Shown here in pieces: positions 29,820 to 37,138 of a stretch of DNA of 64,000 nucleotides. The stretch is from Zoogloea sp. Lineage in GTDB: Bacteria > Pseudomonadota > Gammaproteobacteria > Burkholderiales > Rhodocyclaceae. The DNA lies in the NCBI GenBank assembly GCA_016720685.1, contig JADKKC010000002.1, positions 62,001-126,000 of the forward strand. Direction: 5' to 3'. Within the stretch, counting starts at the first letter, position 1. Each line of letters starts with the position of its first letter. The translations under genes were made by a program, and so were the position numbers. Under the pieces are notes generated by a model. That model did not search any database and was not told where the DNA came from. It worked only from the letters and a program-made list of their open reading frames with translations.

Positions 29820-31748
29820 TCATCCGGCGAGGCGGCGCGAAGCCTCCGGCCCGGTCATGCCGCTCACGCCAAGGCTGGCTGCCGCGGCCCACTCTTCCGC
29901 GGAATGAACCTGCTCGGCGTACACGGCAACATTCAGGCCGCGGGCCACATCCACGATCGCCTTCACCAGCCGCTGGTGCCCCGCGTTTTCGTGAAGGCCC
30001 GCCACAAAACTCCCATCCAGCTTCAGATACGCCAGACGAATCGCGTACAGGCGCGGCAAGGCCGCCAGCTGACGGCCAAAGTGCTCGATACCCAGCTGGG
30101 CCCCGTGACGGGCCAGCACTTCGGCCAGCGCCTCCAGCCCGGCCAGGTTGGCGTCCAGTCCACGCTCGCTGACCTCGACGGCAATCCGCGCCGCAGCGCT
30201 TCCCGCCGTCGCCAGCAACACGTCCAGCCGATCCAGAAAATCCGGTTCGATCAGCGAACGGGGTGCCACGTTGATGGCAACCGGATCCGGCGAATCGAGC
30301 AGCTTCGCAATACCAAGACGAAGCGCTTCAAGGTCGCAGGCCGACGCCAGGCCAACCCGCACCGCAGCCGGCATGAACTGACCCGCCGTCAGCGTACCGG
30401 CACCGCCCTGCATGGGCAGACGCAACATGAACTCCCGGTGCACCAGGCTGCCATCGACCGCCAGCACCGGGTAACCCACCAGTGAAAACTCATGGCAGAC
30501 CAGCGCGCCTTCGAGCAATGCCTTCCACGCGCCTTCGCCAGGAACCGGAATCGGCAGCGACGCTCCGTCCGTCTCGGCAATCAGCACCCCAGCCGATTCG
30601 GCCCGCATCAGCGCGGAATCCACCCGCGCCAGCGCAACACCGGGTTGCTCGTCGTGACGATAGGTCACCACCGCTGCATTCATCCGCAACGCATGCGCCC
30701 CGTCCACCTGCAGGTCGAGTGCCGCCACCGCGCTCAGCGCCCGCTCGAAAAGTTTCCGTGCGTCGTCCAGCACCACACCTGGCAGCACGACGCCAAACTC
30801 GGCGCCGCCCACGCGGGCCAGCGACACATCGTCAAGCGCAGGCAGACTGCCCTGCAGTGCATCGGCCACCGCAACCAGCCACTCGTCGGTACGCGCCCGC
30901 CCGAGGTGCTGGTTGAGCGCCGCCAGATCAGCGATCCGCAACATGCCGAGACACCCGGCCGGCGGCACACTGGCATCCGACAGCACGCGGCGCAGTTCGC
31001 CGTTGAAGCACGCCCGGTTGAACAGGCCCGTGCCCGGGTCGCGGCTCCCTTCGTCGCGCAACTCGGCGATCCGCCCGGCCTGCTCGGCAAACAGCGTGCG
31101 CACCCGATCCGACATGTGATTGAGCGCCCGTGCCATGCTTTGCAGTTCGGCCACCTTCGGCTCCTTCAGCACCCGGAATTGCCCTGCCCCGATGGCCTCC
31201 GCCTGTTCGGCCATTTCGGCCAGCGGCTGGCGCACCCAGCGCAGCAGGGCCGACACGCCCATCGCCCAGAACAAGCCGATCGCCAGCATCAGGCTGCCCA
31301 ACTGCAGCACGCCGCGAAGCAGCGAGCGGTAGGCATACCCTTGCGCCGCCTCCACGGTGATCAGCCCCACCTGGCGCCAACCGTCACTCACCTGCGCCTG
31401 GCCGGGCCGGATGTGCATCGGCAACACCGCGGGCAGCCACTCCGGCACGCCCTCGCCCACATCGGGCTGGCTGCGCTCGACCACCACACGCCCGCTGGCG
31501 TCGGTAAAACGGATCAGGCGGTAATGACCGCCATCGAACAAGGCGGTGACCAGCAACTCGGCGGTCGCCGCATCCTTGCTTTGCTGGGACATGGACAAAG
31601 CCAGGGACACCGCACCGTCACTGGCCTGGGCCTGGAGCTGCTGCTCGAAGTAGCTGCGCGCGGTCAGCACACTCACCGCAAACGCCCCCGCGAGCACCAC
31701 ACCCATCGCAACAACCACGCTGATCCACAACCGTTTCAACAGGGACAT
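29820..31748 (-). CDS. lapD: LapD-type c-di-GMP receptor (periplasmic sensor, HAMP, degenerate GGDEF-EAL)
   Basis: The 642-residue inner-membrane receptor binds c-di-GMP and, when bound, sequesters the protease LapG in the periplasm. It has TM1 (~7-29), a periplasmic LapD/MoxY-type domain (~30-145), TM2 (~147-168), HAMP (~170-220), GGDEF and EAL domains. The GGDEF site reads GGAEF and the EAL position reads HREFMLRL, so neither synthesis nor hydrolysis is expected, as in known LapD proteins. The start ATG 31748 has AAGGA upstream; a longer frame start at 31781 would overlap lapG. It lies 10 bases after lapG, so the two form one transcript. Confidence 0.92.
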   Translation of the reverse strand: MSLLKRLWISVVVAMGVVLAGAFAVSVLTARSYFEQQLQAQASDGAVSLALSMSQQSKDAATAELLVTALFDGGHYRLIRFTDASGRVVVERSQPDVGEGVPEWLPAVLPMHIRPGQAQVSDGWRQVGLITVEAAQGYAYRSLLRGVLQLGSLMLAIGLFWAMGVSALLRWVRQPLAEMAEQAEAIGAGQFRVLKEPKVAELQSMARALNHMSDRVRTLFAEQAGRIAELRDEGSRDPGTGLFNRACFNGELRRVLSDASVPPAGCLGMLRIADLAALNQHLGRARTDEWLVAVADALQGSLPALDDVSLARVGGAEFGVVLPGVVLDDARKLFERALSAVAALDLQVDGAHALRMNAAVVTYRHDEQPGVALARVDSALMRAESAGVLIAETDGASLPIPVPGEGAWKALLEGALVCHEFSLVGYPVLAVDGSLVHREFMLRLPMQGGAGTLTAGQFMPAAVRVGLASACDLEALRLGIAKLLDSPDPVAINVAPRSLIEPDFLDRLDVLLATAGSAAARIAVEVSERGLDANLAGLEALAEVLARHGAQLGIEHFGRQLAALPRLYAIRLAYLKLDGSFVAGLHENAGHQRLVKAIVDVARGLNVAVYAEQVHSAEEWAAAASLGVSGMTGPEASRRLAG

Positions 31749-31758
31749 ATCAATTCCT

Positions 31759-32463
31759 TCAAGGCGTATAGCCTTCTGCACTCATGCGCATGAGCATCTC
31801 CCGCCAGCGGGACAACCGGTCTACCGGCGTCGAAGCCTGGCTGGCCCCGCCAACGAAAACACCCTGCATGTTAAAACTGAACACCGGCACGAGATCCGGA
31901 CGGCTGCTCGCCGGACGAATCGTCGTGATGAGGTTGTCGAGCACCAGCGGCACCGCCTCGGGCGACGCGTAATAGCTCAGCACCATGTGGGCCTGGGTCA
32001 CGCTGCTGGCCGGCCCGCCGATCCGCGCCCGCACGTAGGTCATGCGCAGGCGGCTTTCGGCAACACCCAGCTCGCGCAGGCTGAAGTATTTCGCAAACAC
32101 AAAATCTTCGCAGTCACCGACGCCCCTGCTCAAGGTTTCCAGCGGCGTCGCCCAGTAGTCTGACTGGTTCCACACCACCTGGTCGTCGGCAAAACGGATG
32201 CGCCGGTTGAAAAACTCATTGACCCGCTGCAACTGGTCTTCTTCGGACAGCCCGCGCCATCCGGCCAGCGCACTGCGCCAACCATCCACCGCTTCGCCCG
32301 CCGACACGCCGAAGCGCTGCACCGCCGACTGGCGCATGCGCTCGATCTCGAAGCCTCCCGACGCCACCCCGCCCAGAAACAGGAACGCCAGGCCCGCCCC
32401 GACCCACCGCCGACAAGCGGTCGCCAGACTGCGGCTTGAGCGGAAAAAAGGGAATCCGGACAT
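31759..32463 (-). CDS. lapG: LapG-type periplasmic cysteine protease
   Basis: The 234-residue protein belongs to the transglutaminase-like cysteine peptidases that cut LapA adhesins at a (T/A)AAG site. The triad is C118 (GVGDCEDF), H159 (TQAHMVL) and D176 (LVLDNL). A hydrophobic N-terminal segment (VGAGLAFLFLGGVASG) fits a signal sequence. ATG 32463 was chosen over GTG 32538 because the signal peptide then has a normal length; no clear ribosome site marks either. The acidic residues around the active cysteine fit the calcium site known in this family. Its likely substrate is the TAAG of the adhesin at residues 53-56. Confidence 0.92.
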   Translation of the reverse strand: MSGFPFFRSSRSLATACRRWVGAGLAFLFLGGVASGGFEIERMRQSAVQRFGVSAGEAVDGWRSALAGWRGLSEEDQLQRVNEFFNRRIRFADDQVVWNQSDYWATPLETLSRGVGDCEDFVFAKYFSLRELGVAESRLRMTYVRARIGGPASSVTQAHMVLSYYASPEAVPLVLDNLITTIRPASSRPDLVPVFSFNMQGVFVGGASQASTPVDRLSRWREMLMRMSAEGYTP

Positions 32464-32587
32464 GAAAGGTTGAAAGCGGGTCAGCAGGAAAACCGTAGCG
32501 CACAGTCGGACAAAACATCGAGCACCGCGTGCAGGCACAACAAGGCCGGCCTGATCAGCTACAGATCAACGGCATTTTCTTCGGTAA

Positions 32588-32616
32588 ATTAAGGTTTCGG
32601 TGTAAAGAGCCGTCAA
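32588..32616 (-). promoter_or_regulatory. Candidate promoter for lapG-lapD
   Basis: On the minus strand TTGACG (plus 32611-32616) lies 17 bp from CTTAAT (plus 32588-32593). The -35 is strong and the -10 matches four of six consensus bases. Confidence 0.4.
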
Positions 32617-32647
32617 TTGTGAAAAATTAATTCTCCGGCTGTATATT
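32617..32647 (+). promoter_or_regulatory. Candidate promoter for lapE
   Basis: TTGTGA (32617-32622) and TATATT (32642-32647) are 19 bp apart, with TG just before the -10. The -35 abuts the -35 of the opposite candidate, so one bound factor could affect both. Confidence 0.35.
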
Positions 32648-32778
32648 GGCCGTTTAGGTCGCTAAAAGCACAAATACTGCGCAATGCTGCGGATCACCGG
32701 CGCATAGAATCCAGCCATTCCCGCTGAAACACTTTGGCTCTTCATTCGCAACCCGGCCTGTCTGCTATCGAGATGACA

Positions 32779-34596
32779 ATGTTCAAAGTAACAAAGCTGT
32801 CCATCTGCCTGACTCTTTCCTTTCTTGCCATGTCACCCGCTTTCGCGGCCAACGCCGGCACGCTGCCCGATGCGATCGAAAAGGCTGTCCTGCGCAACCC
32901 GGAAGTGCTCGCCCGCCTCCACGACTACCAGGCCTCCGACGCCGAGCGTGACGTCGCCCGTGGCGCATTCTTCCCGCGGGTCGACCTGCAGGGCTACACC
33001 GGCCGTGAACGCCGCGACACGCCCACCAGCCTGCCCAGCAGCTACAACCGGCCGGGCTACCAGCTACAGTTGCGGCAAATCCTGTTCGACGGCTTTGCCA
33101 CCCGCAACGACGTCAAGCGCCTCGGCTTTGCCCGCGCCACCCGCTACTTCGAACTGCTCGGCACCACTGACGAAGTAGCCTACGAAGCCGCCCGCGCCTA
33201 TCTCGACGTACTGCGCTACCGCGAACTGGCCGCCTTCGCCCAGGAAAACTGGGCCATCCACAAGGAAACCGTCGACCAGATCGAACGCCGCGTAAAAGCC
33301 GGCGTAGGCCGTCGGGTCGACCTGGAACAAGCCTTCGGCCGTCTCGCCCTGGCCCAGTCCAACTGGCTCACCGAAAGCTCCAACCAGCACGACGTCAGCC
33401 AGCGCTACCAGCGCATCGTTGGCGAAGCCCCGGCCGACAAGCTCGAAACCCCGCCCAGGCTCAGCGACAAGCTGCCCGCGGCGCAAGATGTGCTCAAGGA
33501 AGCCGTCGAGAGCAACCCGGGCTTTCGCGCCGCAGTGGCCAACATCCGGGCCTCCCGCGCCAACATCGACGTACAGCGGGCCAACAACCTGCCTACCGTC
33601 GAGTTCCGCGCCAGCACCGGCATGGACAGGAACCTGCTGGGCGCAACCGGCGAAACCAATTCCAGCGCCGTGCAGGTGCTGATGAACTGGAACCTCTTCA
33701 AGGGTGGCGCCGACGAAGCGCGGATCCGCCAATCCCACGAGCAGCACTACAACGCCACCGACCTGCGCGACAAGGCCTGCCGCGACATCCGCCAGCAAAC
33801 CGCCATCGCCTGGAACGACGTCAAGAAACTCAAGGAACAACTGGGCTACCTCGAACAGCACCAGCTTTCCACCGAAAAGGCCCGCGACGCCTACCGCCAG
33901 CAGTTCGACATCGGCCAGCGCAGCCTGCTCGACCTGCTCAATGCCGAGAACGAACTGTTCGACGCCAAGCGCGCCAGCGCCCGTGCCCGCTACGACCTGA
34001 CCCAGGCCGAACTGCGCGTCCTCACCCAGACCCACCGCATCCTGCCCAGCGTCCAGCTCGCCTCCGTTGCCAAGAACGGCCCCGAAGAAGCCGGCGTTAC
34101 CGAGCCGACCGAAGATGAAAGCCTGATGTGCAGCACCACGCTTCCGCTCGTCCAGCCCCTCGACACGGCCGGCGCGATGCAGGGCCGTCCGCAACCCGCC
34201 GCCGTACCCCTGCCGCTTGCAAGCTCCGTGGCGTCCAGCGCTGTTGCCAGCGCCCCGGCTGCGGCCCCCACGATCGAACCCCTGGTCAAATCCTGGGCTG
34301 CGGCATGGTCGGCGAAAAACGTGAAGGCCTACACGAACTTCTACTCCAGCCAGTTCAAGCCTGAACAGGGCAGCCTGCAAGACTGGACGACGAACCGTGA
34401 CAAGCGGATCAACAAGCCGGGAGCCATTTCTGTCGAGGTGGACAACCTGACTGTGCGCAACCTGTCTCCCGATACGATTGAGGCCAGCTTTGTTCAGCAT
34501 TACCGCTCCAGCGGCTACAGCGACAGCATGAACAAGACGCTCAAATACCAGCTGGAAAACGGCCAATGGAAGATCATCCGCGAGTCAAACCGCTGA
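32779..34596 (+). CDS. lapE: TolC-like outer-membrane channel (LapE) with extra C-terminal NTF2-like domain
   Basis: The 605-residue protein has a signal peptide (cleavage after SPAFA, about residue 22) and a TolC-family efflux domain with two repeated helical/strand units (about 25-425). It is the likely outer-membrane exit for the LapB-LapC system. After an Ala/Pro/Ser-rich linker (about 470-503), residues ~505-605 form a second domain (VKSWAAAWSAKNVKAYTNFY ... LKYQLENGQWKIIRES) typical of NTF2/SnoaL-like folds. It resembles the extra domain on some L,D-transpeptidase and Lap-associated proteins, and plain TolC lacks it. The start could also be ATG 32773, two codons earlier. A perfect terminator follows. 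Confidence 0.88.
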   Translation: MFKVTKLSICLTLSFLAMSPAFAANAGTLPDAIEKAVLRNPEVLARLHDYQASDAERDVARGAFFPRVDLQGYTGRERRDTPTSLPSSYNRPGYQLQLRQILFDGFATRNDVKRLGFARATRYFELLGTTDEVAYEAARAYLDVLRYRELAAFAQENWAIHKETVDQIERRVKAGVGRRVDLEQAFGRLALAQSNWLTESSNQHDVSQRYQRIVGEAPADKLETPPRLSDKLPAAQDVLKEAVESNPGFRAAVANIRASRANIDVQRANNLPTVEFRASTGMDRNLLGATGETNSSAVQVLMNWNLFKGGADEARIRQSHEQHYNATDLRDKACRDIRQQTAIAWNDVKKLKEQLGYLEQHQLSTEKARDAYRQQFDIGQRSLLDLLNAENELFDAKRASARARYDLTQAELRVLTQTHRILPSVQLASVAKNGPEEAGVTEPTEDESLMCSTTLPLVQPLDTAGAMQGRPQPAAVPLPLASSVASSAVASAPAAAPTIEPLVKSWAAAWSAKNVKAYTNFYSSQFKPEQGSLQDWTTNRDKRINKPGAISVEVDNLTVRNLSPDTIEASFVQHYRSSGYSDSMNKTLKYQLENGQWKIIRESNR

Positions 34597-34634
34597 ACAT
34601 CACCATAAACCGACGCCACCTCCGGGTGGCGGCT

Positions 34635-34675
34635 ACAAAAAGAAAGGGAGCCCGAGCGGCTCCCTTTCTTTTTGT
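34635..34675. terminator. Bidirectional terminator between lapE and the Rieske oxygenase gene
   Basis: An 18-bp perfect inverted repeat (ACAAAAAGAAAGGGAGCC and its complement) with a 5-nt loop has A-runs on one side and T-runs on the other. It serves both convergent genes. Confidence 0.93.
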
Positions 34676-34698
34676 ACTGAATGAAGTACGCGAAAGCT

Positions 34699-35823
34699 TT
34701 ACAGCTTGACGCCTGCAGCCTGCAGATGCGGCTGCATGATCCGGCGATAGAACTCGTGAAAGTGCTGCATGCCATCTTCGTAGGGCGACTGGTACGGCCC
34801 CACTTCGTTGCGACCTTCCTTCATCAGCGCCCGGCGGCCCCGATCCATCCGCTCGCCGATATCGTCATCCTCGACAGCCGTTTCCATATAGGCCGCCTGT
34901 TCTGCTTCGACAAACTCACGCTCGAACTCCAGGATGTCTTCCGGATAGTAGAACTCCACCACGTTGGTGGTCTTGTCCACATCCGTCGGAATCAGGGTGC
35001 TCACCACCAGCACATGGGGATACCACTCGACCATGATGTTGGGAAAGTAGGTCAGCCAGATGGCGCCATGCTTCGGCATCTCGCCGCCGCCATAGTTAAG
35101 CACCGCCTCGTGCCAGCGCTTGTAGGCGGCCGAACCAGGCTTTTTAAGCGAGGTGATACCCACCCGCTGAACCGAATACCACTGCCCAAACTGCCAGGTC
35201 AGATCGTCGCAGGTAACGAAATGGCCAAGCCCCGGGTGGTACGGCACAACGTGGTAATCCTCCAGATAGACCTCGATAAAGGTCTTCCAGTTGTAATTGC
35301 ACTCGTGGATCTCGACTTTATCGAGTTTGTAACCGGAGAAATCCAGTTCGCCAGCCACCTGCATGCCGGCCAGATCCGCGTTCGCGGAGCGCGGCCCCTT
35401 GAACAGCAGGCCCTGCCAGCGCTCGAGCTTGTCGCGCTGCAGGTCGAGGCAGGGCTTTTCCGGGAAATGCGGCGCACCGATCAGCAAGCCATCCGGGTTG
35501 TAGGTCCAGCGGTGGATCGGGCACACGATGTTCCGGTCGGCCACGCCGGAGCCCTGCAGCATGATTGCCTGACGGTGACGACAGATGTTGGACATCTGGT
35601 AAAAACCGTCATCCCGATTGATCAGCGTCTTTGAATGATCCAGCCATTCGAGCGAGCGGAACTGGTTGGCCTCCGGCACCATCAGCTCATGGCCGACATA
35701 GCCAGGACCGGCATCGAAGAGGAGACGCTTCTCCAGCTCGAAAATTTTTTCGTCCGAATACCAAGAAACCGGCAATTGGGAGACTGCCGACGAAAGAAGT
35801 GCCGTAGAGGCGATGTCAGACAT
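34699..35823 (-). CDS. Rieske-type aromatic ring-hydroxylating oxygenase, alpha subunit
   Basis: The 374-residue protein has a Rieske [2Fe-2S] site (C81-x-H83 and C101-x2-H104) and a mononuclear iron site with H191 and H196 in the EDYHVVPYH motif. It belongs to the alpha subunits of ring-hydroxylating oxygenases. No beta subunit, ferredoxin or reductase gene is adjacent, so it must borrow electron donors encoded elsewhere. Solitary genes of this type can act in demethylation or in modification of choline-like or sterol-like compounds, but the substrate here is unknown. An AGGGGG ribosome site precedes the ATG. A strong -10 box lies upstream. Confidence 0.87.
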   Translation of the reverse strand: MSDIASTALLSSAVSQLPVSWYSDEKIFELEKRLLFDAGPGYVGHELMVPEANQFRSLEWLDHSKTLINRDDGFYQMSNICRHRQAIMLQGSGVADRNIVCPIHRWTYNPDGLLIGAPHFPEKPCLDLQRDKLERWQGLLFKGPRSANADLAGMQVAGELDFSGYKLDKVEIHECNYNWKTFIEVYLEDYHVVPYHPGLGHFVTCDDLTWQFGQWYSVQRVGITSLKKPGSAAYKRWHEAVLNYGGGEMPKHGAIWLTYFPNIMVEWYPHVLVVSTLIPTDVDKTTNVVEFYYPEDILEFEREFVEAEQAAYMETAVEDDDIGERMDRGRRALMKEGRNEVGPYQSPYEDGMQHFHEFYRRIMQPHLQAAGVKL

Positions 35824-35870
35824 CCCGAACCCCCTGATTCAAAGCGAAAGCCCGAAACGTAAAGCCGAGC

Positions 35871-35876
35871 ATTATA
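35871..35876 (-). promoter_or_regulatory. -10 box for the Rieske oxygenase gene
   Basis: A perfect TATAAT on the minus strand lies about 50 bp upstream of the start codon. The -35 (TTAGGT at 16 bp) is poor. The element partly faces the xseB promoter, which begins 14 bp away. Confidence 0.5.
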
Positions 35877-35889
35877 TGATATTACCGGT

Positions 35890-35919
35890 TTGACCTAAAG
35901 CCCGGCGATAGGCTATTTT
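35890..35919 (+). promoter_or_regulatory. Promoter for xseB-ispA-dxs
   Basis: TTGACC (35890-35895) and TATTTT (35914-35919) are 18 bp apart, 46 bp upstream of xseB. Its -35 overlaps the region where the -35 of the opposite gene should lie. Confidence 0.5.
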
Positions 35920-35965
35920 TACGGTCTGCCTCACCCCGATTCCGGCCGCGTACGGTCAGGTCAAC

Positions 35966-36193
35966 ATGGTCAAGACATCCTCAAGCAAATCAGCCAGCTT
36001 CGAATCTGCCGTCACCGAACTGGAAACCATCGTCCAGCAGATGGAAAACGGGCAGCTGCCGCTCGAGCAGGCACTCGCTGCTTACGAGCGCGGCACCGCT
36101 TTGCTCCGCCAATGCCAGGGTCAACTCACCAGGGCCGAGCAAACCATCAAGGTACTCGAAGCCGACGCCACACCAGGAGACATCCAGCCATGA
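35966..36193 (+). CDS. xseB: Exodeoxyribonuclease VII small subunit
   Basis: The 75-residue protein has the family core FESAVTELETIVQQMENGQLPLE and AYERGTALLRQCQ. It pairs with the large subunit XseA to degrade single-stranded DNA. The order xseB-ispA-dxs is standard in proteobacteria. The TGA overlaps the ispA ATG (ATGA), giving translational coupling. Confidence 0.95.
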   Translation: MVKTSSSKSASFESAVTELETIVQQMENGQLPLEQALAAYERGTALLRQCQGQLTRAEQTIKVLEADATPGDIQP

Positions 36194-37086
36194 CCGCCGC
36201 CACGTTCAGTCAATGGATGAGCGACATCCAGCAACGCACCGAAACCGCCCTCGACTGCGCCCTCCCGGCCGCCGACATCGCGCCCGCCCGCCTGCACGAA
36301 GCCATGCGCTACGCCGCGCTGGGCGGCGGCAAGCGGGTCCGCCCGCTGCTCGTACATGCTGCTGGCCAGCTCAGCGGCGCCACGCCCGAACGCCTGGACA
36401 GGGTCGCCTGCGCCATCGAGATGATCCACGCCTATTCGCTGGTCCATGACGACATGCCCTGCATGGACGACGACGTCTTGCGCCGCGGCAAGCCCACGGT
36501 TCATGTCGAGTACGACGAGGCCACCGCACTGCTGGTCGGCGACGCACTTCAGACCCAGGCCTTCCTGCACATCGCCGACGCTCCGGTGTGCGACAGCCCC
36601 CAGGGCCAGATCGCCATGATCCGTCAGCTCGCCCTCGCCTCGGGCTCCCGCGGCATGTGCGGCGGGCAAGCCATCGATCTGGCCGCGGTCGGCCTCCAGC
36701 TCAGCCTTGCCGAACTGGAGTTCATGCACATCCACAAAACCGGTGCGCTGATCCGGGCTTCGATCAACCTTGGCGTACAATGCGGCCGCCGGCTCGGCGA
36801 TAATGAAATGGCTTCCCTCGACCATGTGGGCAAGGTTATCGGCCTGCTGTTCCAGGTGGTGGACGACATCCTCGACACCGAAGCCGACACCGCCACTCTC
36901 GGCAAGACTGCCGGCAAGGACGCCGCCAGCGACAAGCCCACCTACGTGAGCCTGCTCGGCGTAAACCGCGCCCGCGAGCTGGCCGAAGAAATGTGCGCGG
37001 ATGCCCTCGGCCGCCTCGCCGCCTTCGGCGATGCCAGCCAGCGCCTCGCGGAGCTGACGCGCTACATCGTCCGCCGCCAGTTCTGA
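36190..37086 (+). CDS. ispA: Farnesyl diphosphate synthase
   Basis: The 298-residue prenyltransferase condenses DMAPP with two IPP units. The first Asp-rich motif is DDMPCMDDD and the second is DDILD. The GGGKRVRP motif for IPP binding is present near residue 47. The start ATG 36190 overlaps the xseB stop; upstream extensions of the frame run inside xseB and are not real. It supplies the precursor for quinones, undecaprenyl phosphate and hopanoids. Confidence 0.96.
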   Translation: MTAATFSQWMSDIQQRTETALDCALPAADIAPARLHEAMRYAALGGGKRVRPLLVHAAGQLSGATPERLDRVACAIEMIHAYSLVHDDMPCMDDDVLRRGKPTVHVEYDEATALLVGDALQTQAFLHIADAPVCDSPQGQIAMIRQLALASGSRGMCGGQAIDLAAVGLQLSLAELEFMHIHKTGALIRASINLGVQCGRRLGDNEMASLDHVGKVIGLLFQVVDDILDTEADTATLGKTAGKDAASDKPTYVSLLGVNRARELAEEMCADALGRLAAFGDASQRLAELTRYIVRRQF

Positions 37087-37138
37087 AGCCGACCAGGCGC
37101 AACTCGAACAACACCGATCAACCACCCGGTAACCCGGA

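Larger units (their letters stand above)
32464..32778. other. AT-rich divergent control region between lapG and lapE
   Basis: This 315-bp stretch has no gene. Its centre (about 32575-32660) is much richer in A and T than the surroundings and holds back-to-back promoter candidates for lapG-lapD and lapE. Both would give leaders of about 120-130 nt. Confidence 0.6.
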
